Source: Fimenecus sp964557975
GTDB lineage: Bacteria; Bacillota; Clostridia; Oscillospirales; Acutalibacteraceae
DNA length: 64,000 nt
NCBI GenBank assembly: GCA_964557975.1
Contig: CAZLCG010000006.1
Span: forward strand, 1 to 64,000
Direction of reading: 5' to 3'
Each line of letters begins with the position of its first letter. Within the stretch, counting starts at the first letter, position 1. Below, piece after piece: positions 32,716 to 40,737 of the stretch. The notes below the pieces were generated by a model. That model was not told the DNA's origin and made no database searches. It was given only the letters and a program-made list of their open reading frames with translations. The position numbers and the translations under genes were made by a program.

Positions 32716-32922
32716 TTAGGGTTCAACATCATAGGGCTTTTGGGGAATTACAAGCGCGCATATAATGTAGATTATAAGACCGGGAAAGCCTGCTGAAAAC
32801 AGCGAAAGAATTGCAAACACAAGTCTTACTATCGTCGAATCCACGCCAAGGTATTCGGCAAGCCCGCCGAGTACCCCGCAGAGCATTTTATCCGTATTGC
32901 TCTTATAAAGTTTTTTGTTCAT
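32716..32922 (-). CDS. PspC domain membrane protein
   Basis: A 68-residue protein consisting of one PspC domain: N-terminal KLYKSNTDKMLCGVLGGLAEYLGVD, then a membrane segment (LIIYIICALVIP). Such proteins act at the membrane in envelope-stress signalling. It is the last gene of the PadR-HAAS-DUF4097-PspC group, 47 bp after the DUF4097 gene. Confidence 0.93.
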   Translation of the reverse strand: MNKKLYKSNTDKMLCGVLGGLAEYLGVDSTIVRLVFAILSLFSAGFPGLIIYIICALVIPQKPYDVEP

Positions 32923-32969
32923 AGTCCTTACTCCCTTGCTTTTTTTATTATTTTACCGCTTTTTTTAAA

Positions 32970-33932
32970 TCAGTCAAGCTTTATATTGCCCATTGAAACG
33001 GTAACTTCAATTTTGATTACTTCTTCATCGGGCACAGACTGAGGATTGCGTCCGAACGTTCCGTTTTGAGAAACTGCTCCCGACGAGCTTGAGCCTATCC
33101 CGTAGCTCCGATATTCATCGTCAATTTCAAGATTTCCCATGGAAATATCGTAGCTGAACGAAAACGCCTGCGAATATTGGGGAAGCGATATTTCCGCATT
33201 TCCCGTATTAACGTCGATGCTGAGCGATTCTGTATATACAAAGCTGTCCGAAAGCTCCGCGTCGCCCATGTTGATGTCGATCTCGGCATTTTTTACATTG
33301 CAGTTCTCCGCGTCGAAGCTGCCCGCGTTCACCGTAACCTTAATATCGTCAGCCGTCAGGTTCTTTATTTCGGCGTCGCCCGCCGAAATATTAACTTCCG
33401 CATAGCCGAGCGTAAGCCCTTTAATATCGACCTCGCCCGCGTCAACGTCTATAATAATGTTCTTGATGCTGTCGGGAACAGCGACCCTGAGCGTGCCGAC
33501 GCAATTCGCTTTTATTTCCGAATTACATTCAAGGTAAATATCGTATTCGGAGGTGCTTGTCAGATTATACTTATCCTTATTATATTTGCTGCTTGAAGAA
33601 TAAATATCCATATCGGCGCTGACGGTGCCGTCGGTCGATTTGGTAATTTCAACCTCCGCCGCGTCCGCGTGAATTTTCAGGGTATCCTTCCCCTGCATAA
33701 CGGACGACAGATCCATTCCGCTTGTTTCCCTCAAATTATCGGGAGTTTCAATTTCCCTAATATCGTCGAGGTCGTCGTAGGTAATCGCGTTTTCCACATT
33801 ATCGAAAAATTCCTCCAGACCGCCGTCCCGGTATTTATCCAATTCCCTGTATCCGAACGCCGCGCCGAAGCAAACCGTTGAAACAATTGCCGCCGCCAGC
33901 ACAACAGCGGTTATAATAATAGCCTTTTTCAT
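32970..33932 (-). CDS. DUF4097 beta-strand repeat protein
   Basis: A 320-residue protein. An N-terminal membrane anchor (residues 5-25) is followed by a right-handed beta-helix-like DUF4097 region with repeated patterns such as DVDAGEVDIKGL, NISAGDAEIKNL, TVNAGSFDAENC and DINMGDAELSDS. Predicted to stand outside the membrane. It is coded 12 bp after the HAAS gene in an operon type common in Firmicutes under PadR control, thought to respond to envelope stress. The exact role is unknown. Confidence 0.92.
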   Translation of the reverse strand: MKKAIIITAVVLAAAIVSTVCFGAAFGYRELDKYRDGGLEEFFDNVENAITYDDLDDIREIETPDNLRETSGMDLSSVMQGKDTLKIHADAAEVEITKSTDGTVSADMDIYSSSSKYNKDKYNLTSTSEYDIYLECNSEIKANCVGTLRVAVPDSIKNIIIDVDAGEVDIKGLTLGYAEVNISAGDAEIKNLTADDIKVTVNAGSFDAENCNVKNAEIDINMGDAELSDSFVYTESLSIDVNTGNAEISLPQYSQAFSFSYDISMGNLEIDDEYRSYGIGSSSSGAVSQNGTFGRNPQSVPDEEVIKIEVTVSMGNIKLD

Positions 33933-33944
33933 TACTTTCCCTCC

Positions 33945-34517
33945 TTAAATACCCGATTTACGGTAGCTGAGCTTAATCAGAACGGTCATAATAAGAAACG
34001 CCAGAAGTCCCGCCGCGAACAGAGCCGCCGAAACCGAAATCATAAGCCCTATCATAGCGGCTGAGTGTACCGCCGAATATGCGAAAAACATACCGATTAT
34101 TATAATAACGGGCGAAATCATAAGTCCCACCGAAGCAGGATAAACCCCGACAGCGCAAATTACGAAGAAAACGAAGAGAAGCCCCCATAAAAATTTATTT
34201 CTCCGCTCGTTGTCGTTCGCAACGCCTGCGGCGTTTCCCGTCGGCGAATACGGCTGAGTATTTCCGTAAGGAGCTTTGGGCGGTTCGTTCGTCTTTCGGC
34301 AGGTATTGCCCTGCGTGTTCCCCGCAGGCTGTCTTAAATACTGCAAAGCGCAATTGTAAGGATTCCCAAGCTCCGCGCAAATCTGCTCCTCGGTTTTTCC
34401 GTTCTCCTCGCCCGCTGAGAAATGCTCTTCAAAGTCTTGGATGATCTCATCTCTCTCGTTTTTCGGGAGAGTCTGAAGATGGTTATATAATTCCTGTAAA
34501 AATTCCGTTTTTGTCAT
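33945..34517 (-). CDS. HAAS (DUF1700) domain membrane protein
   Basis: A 190-residue protein. The N-terminal HAAS signature (EFLQELYNHLQTLPKNERDEIIQDFEEHF, then ICAELGNP) is followed by a Pro/Asn-rich linker and a membrane block of two to three segments. HAAS proteins accompany PadR repressors and probably pass the membrane signal to them. The ATG overlaps the padR stop by 4 nt. Confidence 0.93.
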   Translation of the reverse strand: MTKTEFLQELYNHLQTLPKNERDEIIQDFEEHFSAGEENGKTEEQICAELGNPYNCALQYLRQPAGNTQGNTCRKTNEPPKAPYGNTQPYSPTGNAAGVANDNERRNKFLWGLLFVFFVICAVGVYPASVGLMISPVIIIIGMFFAYSAVHSAAMIGLMISVSAALFAAGLLAFLIMTVLIKLSYRKSGI

Positions 34518-34831
34518 TTCCCGTCACCTCCTAAAAAAGTTGAAACGCAATCGGTAAATTCGTTCCATTCGCCTTCAAGCGTTTTCTGCATATTGCTGCC
34601 TTTTTCCGTAAGTCTGTAATACTTCCTCGCGGGGCCCGAAGACGACTCCTTGAGATACACTTCAAAATATCCGTCGTTACGAAGCCGTTTAAGCAAAGGA
34701 TATATCGTACCTTCGGAAATGTCAATCTTTTTTCCCACGGTATCCGCCAGCTCATAGCCGTATTTGTCGCCCTGCTTTAACAGCGACAGCACGCAAAGCT
34801 CAAGCACTCCCTTTTTAAATTGCGTATTCAT
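34514..34831 (-). CDS. PadR family transcriptional repressor
   Basis: A 105-residue winged-helix regulator: GVLELCVLSLLKQGDKYGYELADTV, the recognition region EGTIYPLLKRL, and the wing with RKYYRLTEKG. It is the first gene of the four-gene operon, behind a strong promoter overlapped by dyads, so autorepression is likely. An AAAGGAG ribosome site precedes it. Confidence 0.95.
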   Translation of the reverse strand: MNTQFKKGVLELCVLSLLKQGDKYGYELADTVGKKIDISEGTIYPLLKRLRNDGYFEVYLKESSSGPARKYYRLTEKGSNMQKTLEGEWNEFTDCVSTFLGGDGK

Positions 34832-34852
34832 AGGCTCTCTCCTTTCATAAGT

Positions 34853-34873
34853 ATTATCGCTTTGATAAATACA
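34853..34873. promoter_or_regulatory. Candidate PadR operator
   Basis: The imperfect inverted repeat GTATTATC-GCTTT-GATAAATAC lies directly downstream of the -10 of the padR promoter. A wider dyad ACATTA / TAATGT also brackets the promoter (about 34872-34917). Confidence 0.5.
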
Positions 34874-34901
34874 TTATATCGCACACTACCAAATAATGCA
34901 A
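34873..34901 (-). promoter_or_regulatory. Promoter of the padR operon
   Basis: Minus-strand TTGCAT (34901-34896) and TATAAT (34878-34873) have 17-bp spacing. Confidence 0.75.
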
Positions 34902-35028
34902 TATACCTTGTAATGTTTTAATAAATTTGTAATAATTTCGAGGGTCTGCCGATGTGTTCGGCTTGCCGCTTCTAATATTCCGCTTCGCCAAATATAATCT
35001 TAACAGTCTTACATCGGGAGGGGTTGCT

Positions 35029-35802
35029 TTGAGGTATATTACGGTAAAAGGGCGCAGTATTTTAATTCTTTCGCTTTTAATAATCGCGGCGGCGGTTGTT
35101 TCGGCGACTTTTTCTGACGGAGCTGAAACGGCTTCGGCAAAGGCTGAAAGAATTATTCCGATTTACTGCGTCGATACCGAGGAAAAAAAGGTGGCAATCA
35201 CATTTGACGCGGCATGGGGCGCAGACGATACGTCGGAAATTATAAGCATTTTGGACGAATACAACGCGAAGGCGACATTTTTTGTCGTCGGGGACTGGGC
35301 GAGGAAATACCCCGACAGCGTAAAAGCGTTCAGCACGGCGGGTCACGAGATAGCGAACCATTCGAACGACCACACGCTGTACAGCAAATTAAGCTCAGAG
35401 CAGATAAAAGAGGATATACTATTGTGCAACGAGGCGATTGAGCTTGCCGCGGGCAAAGCGCCGACGCTTCTGCGCGCTCCGTCGGGCGATTACACCAATA
35501 CGTCCGAAAAGGCGGCGAAAGAGATGAATATGACAACGGTTCAGTGGTCGGTCGACTCGCTCGACTGGCAGGGGCTTGAAGTGTCGGAAATAGTTTCCCG
35601 CGTTGTCGGTGCGGCAGACTGCGGAGACATCATTCTTTTCCACAACGATGTAAAAAACACCCCGCCCGCGCTTCGCGAGGTGCTTCGGCAGCTGAGCGAA
35701 AAGGGTTATTCTTTTGTGACGGTCAGCGAGCTGATATATCACGACAGCTACCGTATTGACGCAACGGGCAGGCAAATTTCGGAAGTTAAGACAGGGAATT
35801 GA
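35029..35802 (+). CDS. Polysaccharide deacetylase, PdaB-like
   Basis: A 257-residue CE4 (NodB) enzyme with an N-terminal membrane anchor or signal (LILSLLIIAAAVVSA). Catalytic landmarks are AITFDAAWGADDT (the Asp-Asp pair appears as D with downstream DD), the metal motif HEIANHSNDH, and RAPSGDYT. Such enzymes remove acetyl groups from peptidoglycan; the AAWGADDT form is typical of the sporulation-linked PdaB group. The start is TTG 35029, 5 nt after GGGAGGGG; upstream in-frame starts lack a ribosome site. Divergent from the padR operon. Confidence 0.88.
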   Translation: MRYITVKGRSILILSLLIIAAAVVSATFSDGAETASAKAERIIPIYCVDTEEKKVAITFDAAWGADDTSEIISILDEYNAKATFFVVGDWARKYPDSVKAFSTAGHEIANHSNDHTLYSKLSSEQIKEDILLCNEAIELAAGKAPTLLRAPSGDYTNTSEKAAKEMNMTTVQWSVDSLDWQGLEVSEIVSRVVGAADCGDIILFHNDVKNTPPALREVLRQLSEKGYSFVTVSELIYHDSYRIDATGRQISEVKTGN

Positions 35803-35857
35803 TTTAAGGAATACGAATATAGATGATTATAAAAAGATACAGCAAAGAGGTGGAATG

Positions 35858-35950
35858 ATGAATTTTGAAGAATTGCTCAAAATTGCGATTGATACGTTAA
35901 GGCGAGGGGAGCTGAACCCGATATGGTTTAAAACGGTATATTTCCGCTAA
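35858..35950 (+). CDS. Possible 30-residue small protein or gene remnant
   Basis: ATG 35858 follows AGAGGTGG at good spacing and encodes 30 residues (NFEELLKIAIDTLRRGELNP, then a short hydrophobic end). The DNA from about 35895 recurs in degenerate inverted form at 36150-36180, so this may be the front of a dead repeat or mobile gene rather than a live peptide. Confidence 0.3.
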   Translation: MNFEELLKIAIDTLRRGELNPIWFKTVYFR

Positions 35951-36251
35951 AGCATCGTTAAAAATCTCACCATACGACAGTATGGCTTCGATTTTATGCC
36001 TTGCTTTAACGAAAATCTCCTCGTTTTAAACTGCTGAGCACCTAAAGCGCAGGAATTTCGGATGAATTTTTGCTTTTGAGACGGCAGACGGGCTGTCGCC
36101 CGTCAACGGTAAAAAAGTGAAAATTTACCGAAAGACCAAGCTTTAGGCATATTTTGTTCAACTCTCCTCGCCTTAAACGAAAGACAAATATCAAAACTTG
36201 CAGCAGTCGGTACTGCTGCCGAACAGGTTATAAAGAATAAATTATAAAAAC
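35951..36251. repeat. Intergenic DNA with degenerate inverted repeats
   Basis: No gene is seen. Motifs like GTTTAAGGCGAGGAGAGTTGA occur on the minus strand at about 36158-36180 and, more diverged, at about 36010-36033. They echo the plus-strand copy near 35896-35925. A short GACGGG-CTGTCG-CCCGTC hairpin lies near 36085-36103. Confidence 0.5.
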
Positions 36252-36292
36252 AGGAATAATATCAACCGTTTTGTGCAGTTGGTATTATTCCT
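36252..36292 (-). terminator. Terminator after ahcY
   Basis: A 15-bp stem (36252-36266 with 36278-36292, one wobble) is followed on the minus strand by GTTTTTAT, about 40 bp past the ahcY stop. Confidence 0.75.
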
Positions 36293-36334
36293 ACTTTATT
36301 ATCTCTATGAAATTACGAATGAAAAAATTAAAAA

Positions 36335-37579
36335 TTAAACATTCCAGCTGTTTATATATTTCTCTTGTTCAGCGGTGAGGGCGTCAATTTCTATTCCCCA
36401 CGCTTTGAGCTTGCGGTTAGCGACCTCAGAGTCGATTTCGGGCGGCACGTCGTTTACGCCGACCTTGAGCTTATCCCTGTTTTGCGCGATATATTTTGCC
36501 GAAAGAGCCTGAATTGCAAAGCTCATATCCATAATTTCGGCGGGATGACCGTCGCCCGCGGCGAGGTTAACGAGCCTGCCCTCGGCGATAAGGTTAAGCC
36601 AATGCGAGTTCGGCATCCTGTAGCCCGTAATATTGTTCCGTTTTTCGGCAATCTCGACAGCATTATGTTCAAGGTCGGAAACGTTTATTTCACAGTTAAA
36701 GTGCCCCGCGTTACAAAGAATTGCGCCGTCCTTCATGTTGAGCATAGCGCTTTCGGTTATAACATCCTTACAGCCCGTGACGGTAATAAAGAAATCGCCG
36801 ATTTTTGCCGCCTCGTTCATAGGCATAACCGAAAAGCCGTCCATTTTCGCTTCCATAGCCTTTACGGGGTCGATTTCGCAAACCGTTACGTCCGCGCCGA
36901 AGCCCTTCGCGCGCATAGCGACGCCCTTGCCGCACCAGCCGTAGCCTGCAACAACGACCTTTTTGCCCGCGACGATAAGATTGGTTGTGCGGTTTATTCC
37001 GTCCCATACGCTCTGACCCGTGCCGTAGCGGTTATCAAAAAGATACTTGCATTTTGCGTTGTTTACGGCAACCATCGGAAATTTAAGCTTTTCGTCTTTT
37101 TCCATAGCTTTAAGGCGGATTATTCCCGTAGTGGTTTCCTCACAGCCGCCCATTACGTTTTTTATAAGCTGCGGATACTCGTTATGGATAAGATTAACAA
37201 GGTCTCCGCCGTCGTCTATAATGATGTTGGGCGCTGCCTCGATAACTCTTTTTAAATGCCTGTGGTATTCCTCCGCTGTTGCGCCGTGCCACGCGAACAC
37301 ATTAAGACCGCCCTTTGCAAGCGCGGCGGCAACGTCATCCTGAGTGGAAAGCGGATTGCTGCCCGTTATGTACATTTCCGCTCCGCCGCTTGAAAGCGCG
37401 CGGCAAAGCCGCGCTGTTTTAGCTTCGAGATGGATAGAAAGCGCAATTTTAATGCCCGCAAACGGCTTTTCCTCCGCAAACTCCGTTTCAAGCCCTGCAA
37501 GCAAAGGCATATTGGCTTTGACCCACTGTATTTTTCTCTCGCCCGATTCGAACATATCCATATTTCGTATTTCGTTCAT
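36335..37579 (-). CDS. ahcY: Adenosylhomocysteinase
   Basis: A 414-residue NAD-dependent SAH hydrolase that reversibly splits S-adenosylhomocysteine into adenosine and homocysteine, recycling the methyl cycle product. Family motifs are ALSIHLEAKTA, GSNPLSTQDDVAAAL, the NAD-binding VVAGYGWCGKGVA, CNAGHFNCEI, and the C-terminal substrate region HPAEIMDMSFA. The length matches the archaeal/Thermotoga-like form without the eukaryotic insertion. It is monocistronic, with no luxS or mtnN beside it. Confidence 0.96.
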   Translation of the reverse strand: MNEIRNMDMFESGERKIQWVKANMPLLAGLETEFAEEKPFAGIKIALSIHLEAKTARLCRALSSGGAEMYITGSNPLSTQDDVAAALAKGGLNVFAWHGATAEEYHRHLKRVIEAAPNIIIDDGGDLVNLIHNEYPQLIKNVMGGCEETTTGIIRLKAMEKDEKLKFPMVAVNNAKCKYLFDNRYGTGQSVWDGINRTTNLIVAGKKVVVAGYGWCGKGVAMRAKGFGADVTVCEIDPVKAMEAKMDGFSVMPMNEAAKIGDFFITVTGCKDVITESAMLNMKDGAILCNAGHFNCEINVSDLEHNAVEIAEKRNNITGYRMPNSHWLNLIAEGRLVNLAAGDGHPAEIMDMSFAIQALSAKYIAQNRDKLKVGVNDVPPEIDSEVANRKLKAWGIEIDALTAEQEKYINSWNV

Positions 37580-37673
37580 TTCCGCACCTCGTTTTAATTG
37601 TCAGGCACAGCAGAGCCGAACCCGTACCGCGTCCGAAATTAAGATAACACAAAATTTTTGAAAAAGCAATATA

Positions 37674-37702
37674 TTGACACCTGTTGATAATTATGAGATA
37701 AT
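37674..37702 (+). promoter_or_regulatory. Promoter of the second lipoprotein gene
   Basis: TTGACA (37674-37679) and GATAAT (37697-37702) have 17-bp spacing, about 20 bp upstream of AGGAGG. Confidence 0.75.
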
Positions 37703-37737
37703 ATTAACCGAAAAATGTCATAGGAGGATTGAATATA

Positions 37738-38736
37738 ATGAACGGTAATCGTGTTATATACAGAGTTATCGCCGCAATTATTGCTTTTACGCTTGTTATC
37801 TGCTCGTTCTCCTCCTGCTCGGGAAATGAGGAGGAGCCGGAAATTACAAGAGGAACGCAGGAAATTGAAGGTCCCTCTGAAACAACGACGCTTCTCGGCG
37901 AGGTTACGACAGATCCCGCGGCAACCGCGGAGGACGCTTCAAGGTCGGGGCTTTTAAGCGACTTCACGCTGTCGGGTTCATCAAGCGCCGCAGAGCAGAC
38001 TTTAACGTCCGAGGAAAGCTCCGCGATAGACGAAGCGGCTTCTTCAAGCGGTATAAGCGTTGCGAAAATTGCGACATTCATAAGCGCTATGGGCTTTGAA
38101 TATGACGCAAATCAGGGCATTTTTTATTCTAATATTGACAATTGGCAGAGAAGCGCGAATTACGTCAGCCATTACGATACGTTTGCTCAACTCGGCAATA
38201 TGCGTTACCGCACGGCGAAAGCCGATTTCGGACCGTTTGACGGTCTTGACTGGCGTATTCAGATTTGGAAGGGGCAGTACGGCGCATTCGGCGGCTGCGA
38301 GGTCGGAATTTATACAAAAGATCCCGTCGCGAACGAAATGCTTTACAACTGCGCGGACAACGATCATCTTCTTTATATGGAGTCCTCGCTGTATCTCAAT
38401 AAAGAGGATTATGAAAAAGGCAGCCTGTATTTTTCAAGAGAGTGGCAGGCGCATTGGTGGCTTACGGGCTTTAAAGCGGGCGTGGTCGATCCCACAACGC
38501 TTATTATGAAAATAAGAATAAGACTTAAAACGCCTGAAATGGCTGATATGTTCTGCGATGCGCTTGAGGTTACGGGCTTTACCAGAGCCGGCAGTGTTAA
38601 TGAAGTTTACGATAATAAAGTTAAAGAAAAAGAAGGTAAGGAAATAGGTTACGATAAATATTACAGACTCGGCAGGGATGTTTACATCCTTTGGGATGAC
38701 GTCGGAGAAATAAATTACGTTCAGCAGTCCTCTTAA
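37738..38736 (+). CDS. Lipoprotein of unknown function
   Basis: A 332-residue product from ATG 37738, 10 nt after AGGAGG (a TTG nine bases earlier touches the ribosome site and is discarded). A signal sequence ends in a lipobox, SFSSC-SG, followed by an acidic Thr/Ser/Glu linker to about residue 105. A Trp/Tyr-rich folded domain follows (TAKADFGPFDGLDWRIQIW, SREWQAHWWLTGFKAG). It should sit on the outer membrane surface. I do not recognise the domain. Own promoter and terminator. Confidence 0.87.
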   Translation: MNGNRVIYRVIAAIIAFTLVICSFSSCSGNEEEPEITRGTQEIEGPSETTTLLGEVTTDPAATAEDASRSGLLSDFTLSGSSSAAEQTLTSEESSAIDEAASSSGISVAKIATFISAMGFEYDANQGIFYSNIDNWQRSANYVSHYDTFAQLGNMRYRTAKADFGPFDGLDWRIQIWKGQYGAFGGCEVGIYTKDPVANEMLYNCADNDHLLYMESSLYLNKEDYEKGSLYFSREWQAHWWLTGFKAGVVDPTTLIMKIRIRLKTPEMADMFCDALEVTGFTRAGSVNEVYDNKVKEKEGKEIGYDKYYRLGRDVYILWDDVGEINYVQQSS

Positions 38737-38769
38737 ATCAAAACGGTAAACCTTTAAGTCGGAATAAAT

Positions 38770-38800
38770 GGCGGGGCAATTCCCCGCCGTTTTGGTTTAA
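38770..38800 (+). terminator. Terminator after the lipoprotein gene
   Basis: The stem GGCGGGG/CCCCGCC (38770-38776 with 38782-38788) is followed by GTTTTGGTTT. Confidence 0.7.
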
Positions 38801-38897
38801 GCCGTTTTGGTTTAATATATTTTTTAAATCGCAGCAACGCTCCGACGGGCGATACCTCTGCGCCCGCCCGCCGGTTTTCAACAAATTTCAGGTTGTG

Positions 38898-38980
38898 CGT
38901 AGGGCGCGGCGTCCCTGACGCGCCGCACTGAAACTCCCTCGGTCACTTCGTGACAGCTCCCTCTCAGAGGGAGCGCAGAC
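38898..38980. repeat. Degenerate interspersed repeat
   Basis: A dyad-rich block (GGCGCGGCG / CGCGCC, then CTCCCTCGGTCAC-TTC-GTGACAGC and CCCTCTCAGAGGG) lies in the gap between the lipoprotein and YfbR genes. The second half matches the reverse complement of 9719-9760. No gene is seen in the rest of 38737-39063. Confidence 0.6.
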
Positions 38981-39063
38981 ATTTTCCCCGCACTGCGATG
39001 GAATCCGCACTCAAAGATAGAGCGAAAAATATAAACGACTTATAAAAAATTCAGGAGATTAAA

Positions 39064-39645
39064 ATGAAAAACTGCTTTTATGCTTTCACGTCGAGAACAA
39101 AATACATTAACCGCTGGGCGCTTATGCGCAATACAACCTACGAAACGCTCAGCCAGCATTCCTATGAGGTCGCGGCGGTTGCCCACGCTCTTGCGGTAAT
39201 CGGTAATAAAAGGCTCGGCAAAAGCTATGACGCCGCCCGAGCGGCGCTTTTGGGGCTTTACCACGACGTACCCGAAATCATTACGGGCGATATGCCCACT
39301 CCCGTTAAATATTACAGCAAGGATATGAGAAGTACCTTTAAATCGGTTGAAACCAACGCTTGTAACACCCTGCTCAGTATGCTGCCCGACGATTTAAAAG
39401 AGGAATATGCCCCCCTGTTTTTTAAGACCGAGAGCGACGAACCGCTGCAAAAGCTCGTAAAGGCGGCGGATAAAATCAGCGCCTATATAAAATGTATTGA
39501 GGAACGCAAGGCGGGCAATACGGAATTTGCGGACGCGGAAAAATCCACAAGGGAAATAATAGAAAGGCTCGGCTGCAAGGAAGCGGAAATTTTTGTTGAG
39601 GAGTTCCTGCCCGCCTATGAGCTTCCGCTTGACAAGCTTAAATAA
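39064..39645 (+). CDS. HD-domain 5'-deoxynucleotidase, YfbR-like
   Basis: A 193-residue cytoplasmic metal-dependent HD hydrolase related to YfbR, which dephosphorylates deoxynucleoside 5'-monophosphates. Landmarks are INRWALMRNTTYETLSQHS (first metal His), LYHDVPEIITGDMPTPVKY (HD pair and the family signature), and VKAADKISAYIKC (last metal Asp). An AGGAGA ribosome site precedes it. It is monocistronic with its own terminator. Confidence 0.93.
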   Translation: MKNCFYAFTSRTKYINRWALMRNTTYETLSQHSYEVAAVAHALAVIGNKRLGKSYDAARAALLGLYHDVPEIITGDMPTPVKYYSKDMRSTFKSVETNACNTLLSMLPDDLKEEYAPLFFKTESDEPLQKLVKAADKISAYIKCIEERKAGNTEFADAEKSTREIIERLGCKEAEIFVEEFLPAYELPLDKLK

Positions 39646-39656
39646 CCCGATAAAAT

Positions 39657-39694
39657 AAACGCCCTCGATAATCAAAGTATCGGGGCGTTTTATT
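39657..39694 (+). terminator. Terminator after the YfbR-like gene
   Basis: The stem AAACGCCCTCGATA / TATCGGGGCGTTT, with one mismatch, is followed by TTATT. Confidence 0.85.
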
Positions 39695-39908
39695 GGGAAC
39701 TTTTTAACAGAAATAAGAATCGTTAAGCAGTCACCGCAAACGCTTAACTTCTGACAATTTCATATAATAACGGCCGATTATTGCAATCCAAGCGCAGAAT
39801 TATGAATAAATTGTTAATATTTTCATATCTGTAAAGGCGGTAGGCTGATTTTGACCTCCCGCAGCGGCGTTTTTTCGCCTTCTTTTTCGCCTATATTCAT
39901 TTACGGGC
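39695..39908. other. Intergenic stretch before rpsU
   Basis: No gene is seen. It holds the second copy (39798-39818) of the exact 21-bp AT-rich sequence found at 2818-2838. Confidence 0.5.
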
Positions 39909-39937
39909 TTGACATAACGAGCCTTGTGTTGTATAAT
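39909..39937 (+). promoter_or_regulatory. Promoter of rpsU
   Basis: TTGACA (39909-39914) and TATAAT (39932-39937) have 17-bp spacing, a perfect consensus as expected for a ribosomal protein gene. Confidence 0.9.
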
Positions 39938-39971
39938 TACACAGAATTTACATTTAAAGGGAGGGAATAAA

Positions 39972-40148
39972 ATGAGCCAGGTAAAGGTTAAGGATAACGA
40001 GTCCTTGGAGAACGCATTAAGGCGTTTTAAAAGGCAGACCTCCCGCGACGGTGTAATCCAGGAAGTTCGTAAGAGAGAACATTACGAAAAGCCTTCCGTA
40101 AAGAGAAAAAAGAAGTCGGAAGCAGCTCGTAAAAGAAAGTACAAGTAA
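39972..40148 (+). CDS. rpsU: 30S ribosomal protein S21
   Basis: A 58-residue basic protein of the small ribosomal subunit, starting at ATG 39972 after AAAGGGAGGG. Family sequence: VKVKDNESLENALRRFKRQ, then the basic tail with RKREHYEKPSVKRKKK. An intrinsic terminator follows at once, though the next gene could be reached by readthrough. Confidence 0.97.
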   Translation: MSQVKVKDNESLENALRRFKRQTSRDGVIQEVRKREHYEKPSVKRKKKSEAARKRKYK

Positions 40149-40151
40149 AGA

Positions 40152-40178
40152 AAAAGCGGGCTTTCTGTCCGCTTTTTT
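40152..40178 (+). terminator. Terminator after rpsU
   Basis: The stem AAAGCGG/CCGCTTT with a short loop is followed by a run of T. It may be leaky, because the yqeG gene begins within 20 bp. Confidence 0.75.
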
Positions 40179-40194
40179 GTTTTTTGAGGTTCTT

Positions 40195-40737
40195 ATGAGA
40201 AAAATAAAAATCAAATCCGTCACAATGCCGAAGTACAGATTTAAATGCATACTCGACGTAACGCCCGAGGACCTCAGAAAAATGGGCGCCAAGGCGGTAG
40301 GTCTTGATATCGACAACACCATAGCGCCCGACGGGACTATGAAATTTATCGACGGCATAAGGGAATGGGTTGAAACGGTTACCGGCGCGGGCTACCCCGT
40401 AACGCTTATTTCAAACGGTACGTTTATAAGGGTAATACCGATTTCAAGGTATCTCGGCGGTCTTCCCTATATACATTTGTCTTTAAAGCCGTTTCCGTTC
40501 GGGCTTCGCAGGGCGGCAAAGCGTATGGGCGTCGATATTACGGAGCTTGCAATGCTCGGCGACCAGCTTTTTTCGGACGTCAAGGCGGCAAATCTATGCG
40601 GGGCAATCCCCGTAAGAATAGATCCGTTGCCTGCAAAAAGCCTTTATCCGCATTATTATGAATGGAAAGCAAGGCGTGAAGCTCCGATTTTAAAGGAATT
40701 TGAAAAAAATCACGGGTACGGTGTGTATGATGATTGA
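40195..40737 (+). CDS. yqeG: YqeG family HAD phosphatase
   Basis: A 180-residue HAD IIIA-type phosphatase. The nucleophile motif is GLDIDNTIAPDG, the second motif is TLISNGT, and the metal-binding motif is MLGDQLFSDVKAAN. In Bacillus yqeG lies in a cluster with GTPase and ribosome assembly genes; here it lies between S21 and a peptidase. ATG 40195 is preceded by GAGG at 5 nt; an upstream TTG lies inside the terminator. Confidence 0.93.
   Translation: MRKIKIKSVTMPKYRFKCILDVTPEDLRKMGAKAVGLDIDNTIAPDGTMKFIDGIREWVETVTGAGYPVTLISNGTFIRVIPISRYLGGLPYIHLSLKPFPFGLRRAAKRMGVDITELAMLGDQLFSDVKAANLCGAIPVRIDPLPAKSLYPHYYEWKARREAPILKEFEKNHGYGVYDD

Noticed and set aside
36365..37255. A 296-codon plus-strand frame
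   Set aside because: It is fully antisense to adenosylhomocysteinase, which is intact and conserved.
36335..37661. SAH or SAM riboswitch upstream of ahcY
   Set aside because: The gap of about 80 bp upstream shows no conserved aptamer blocks and no terminator.
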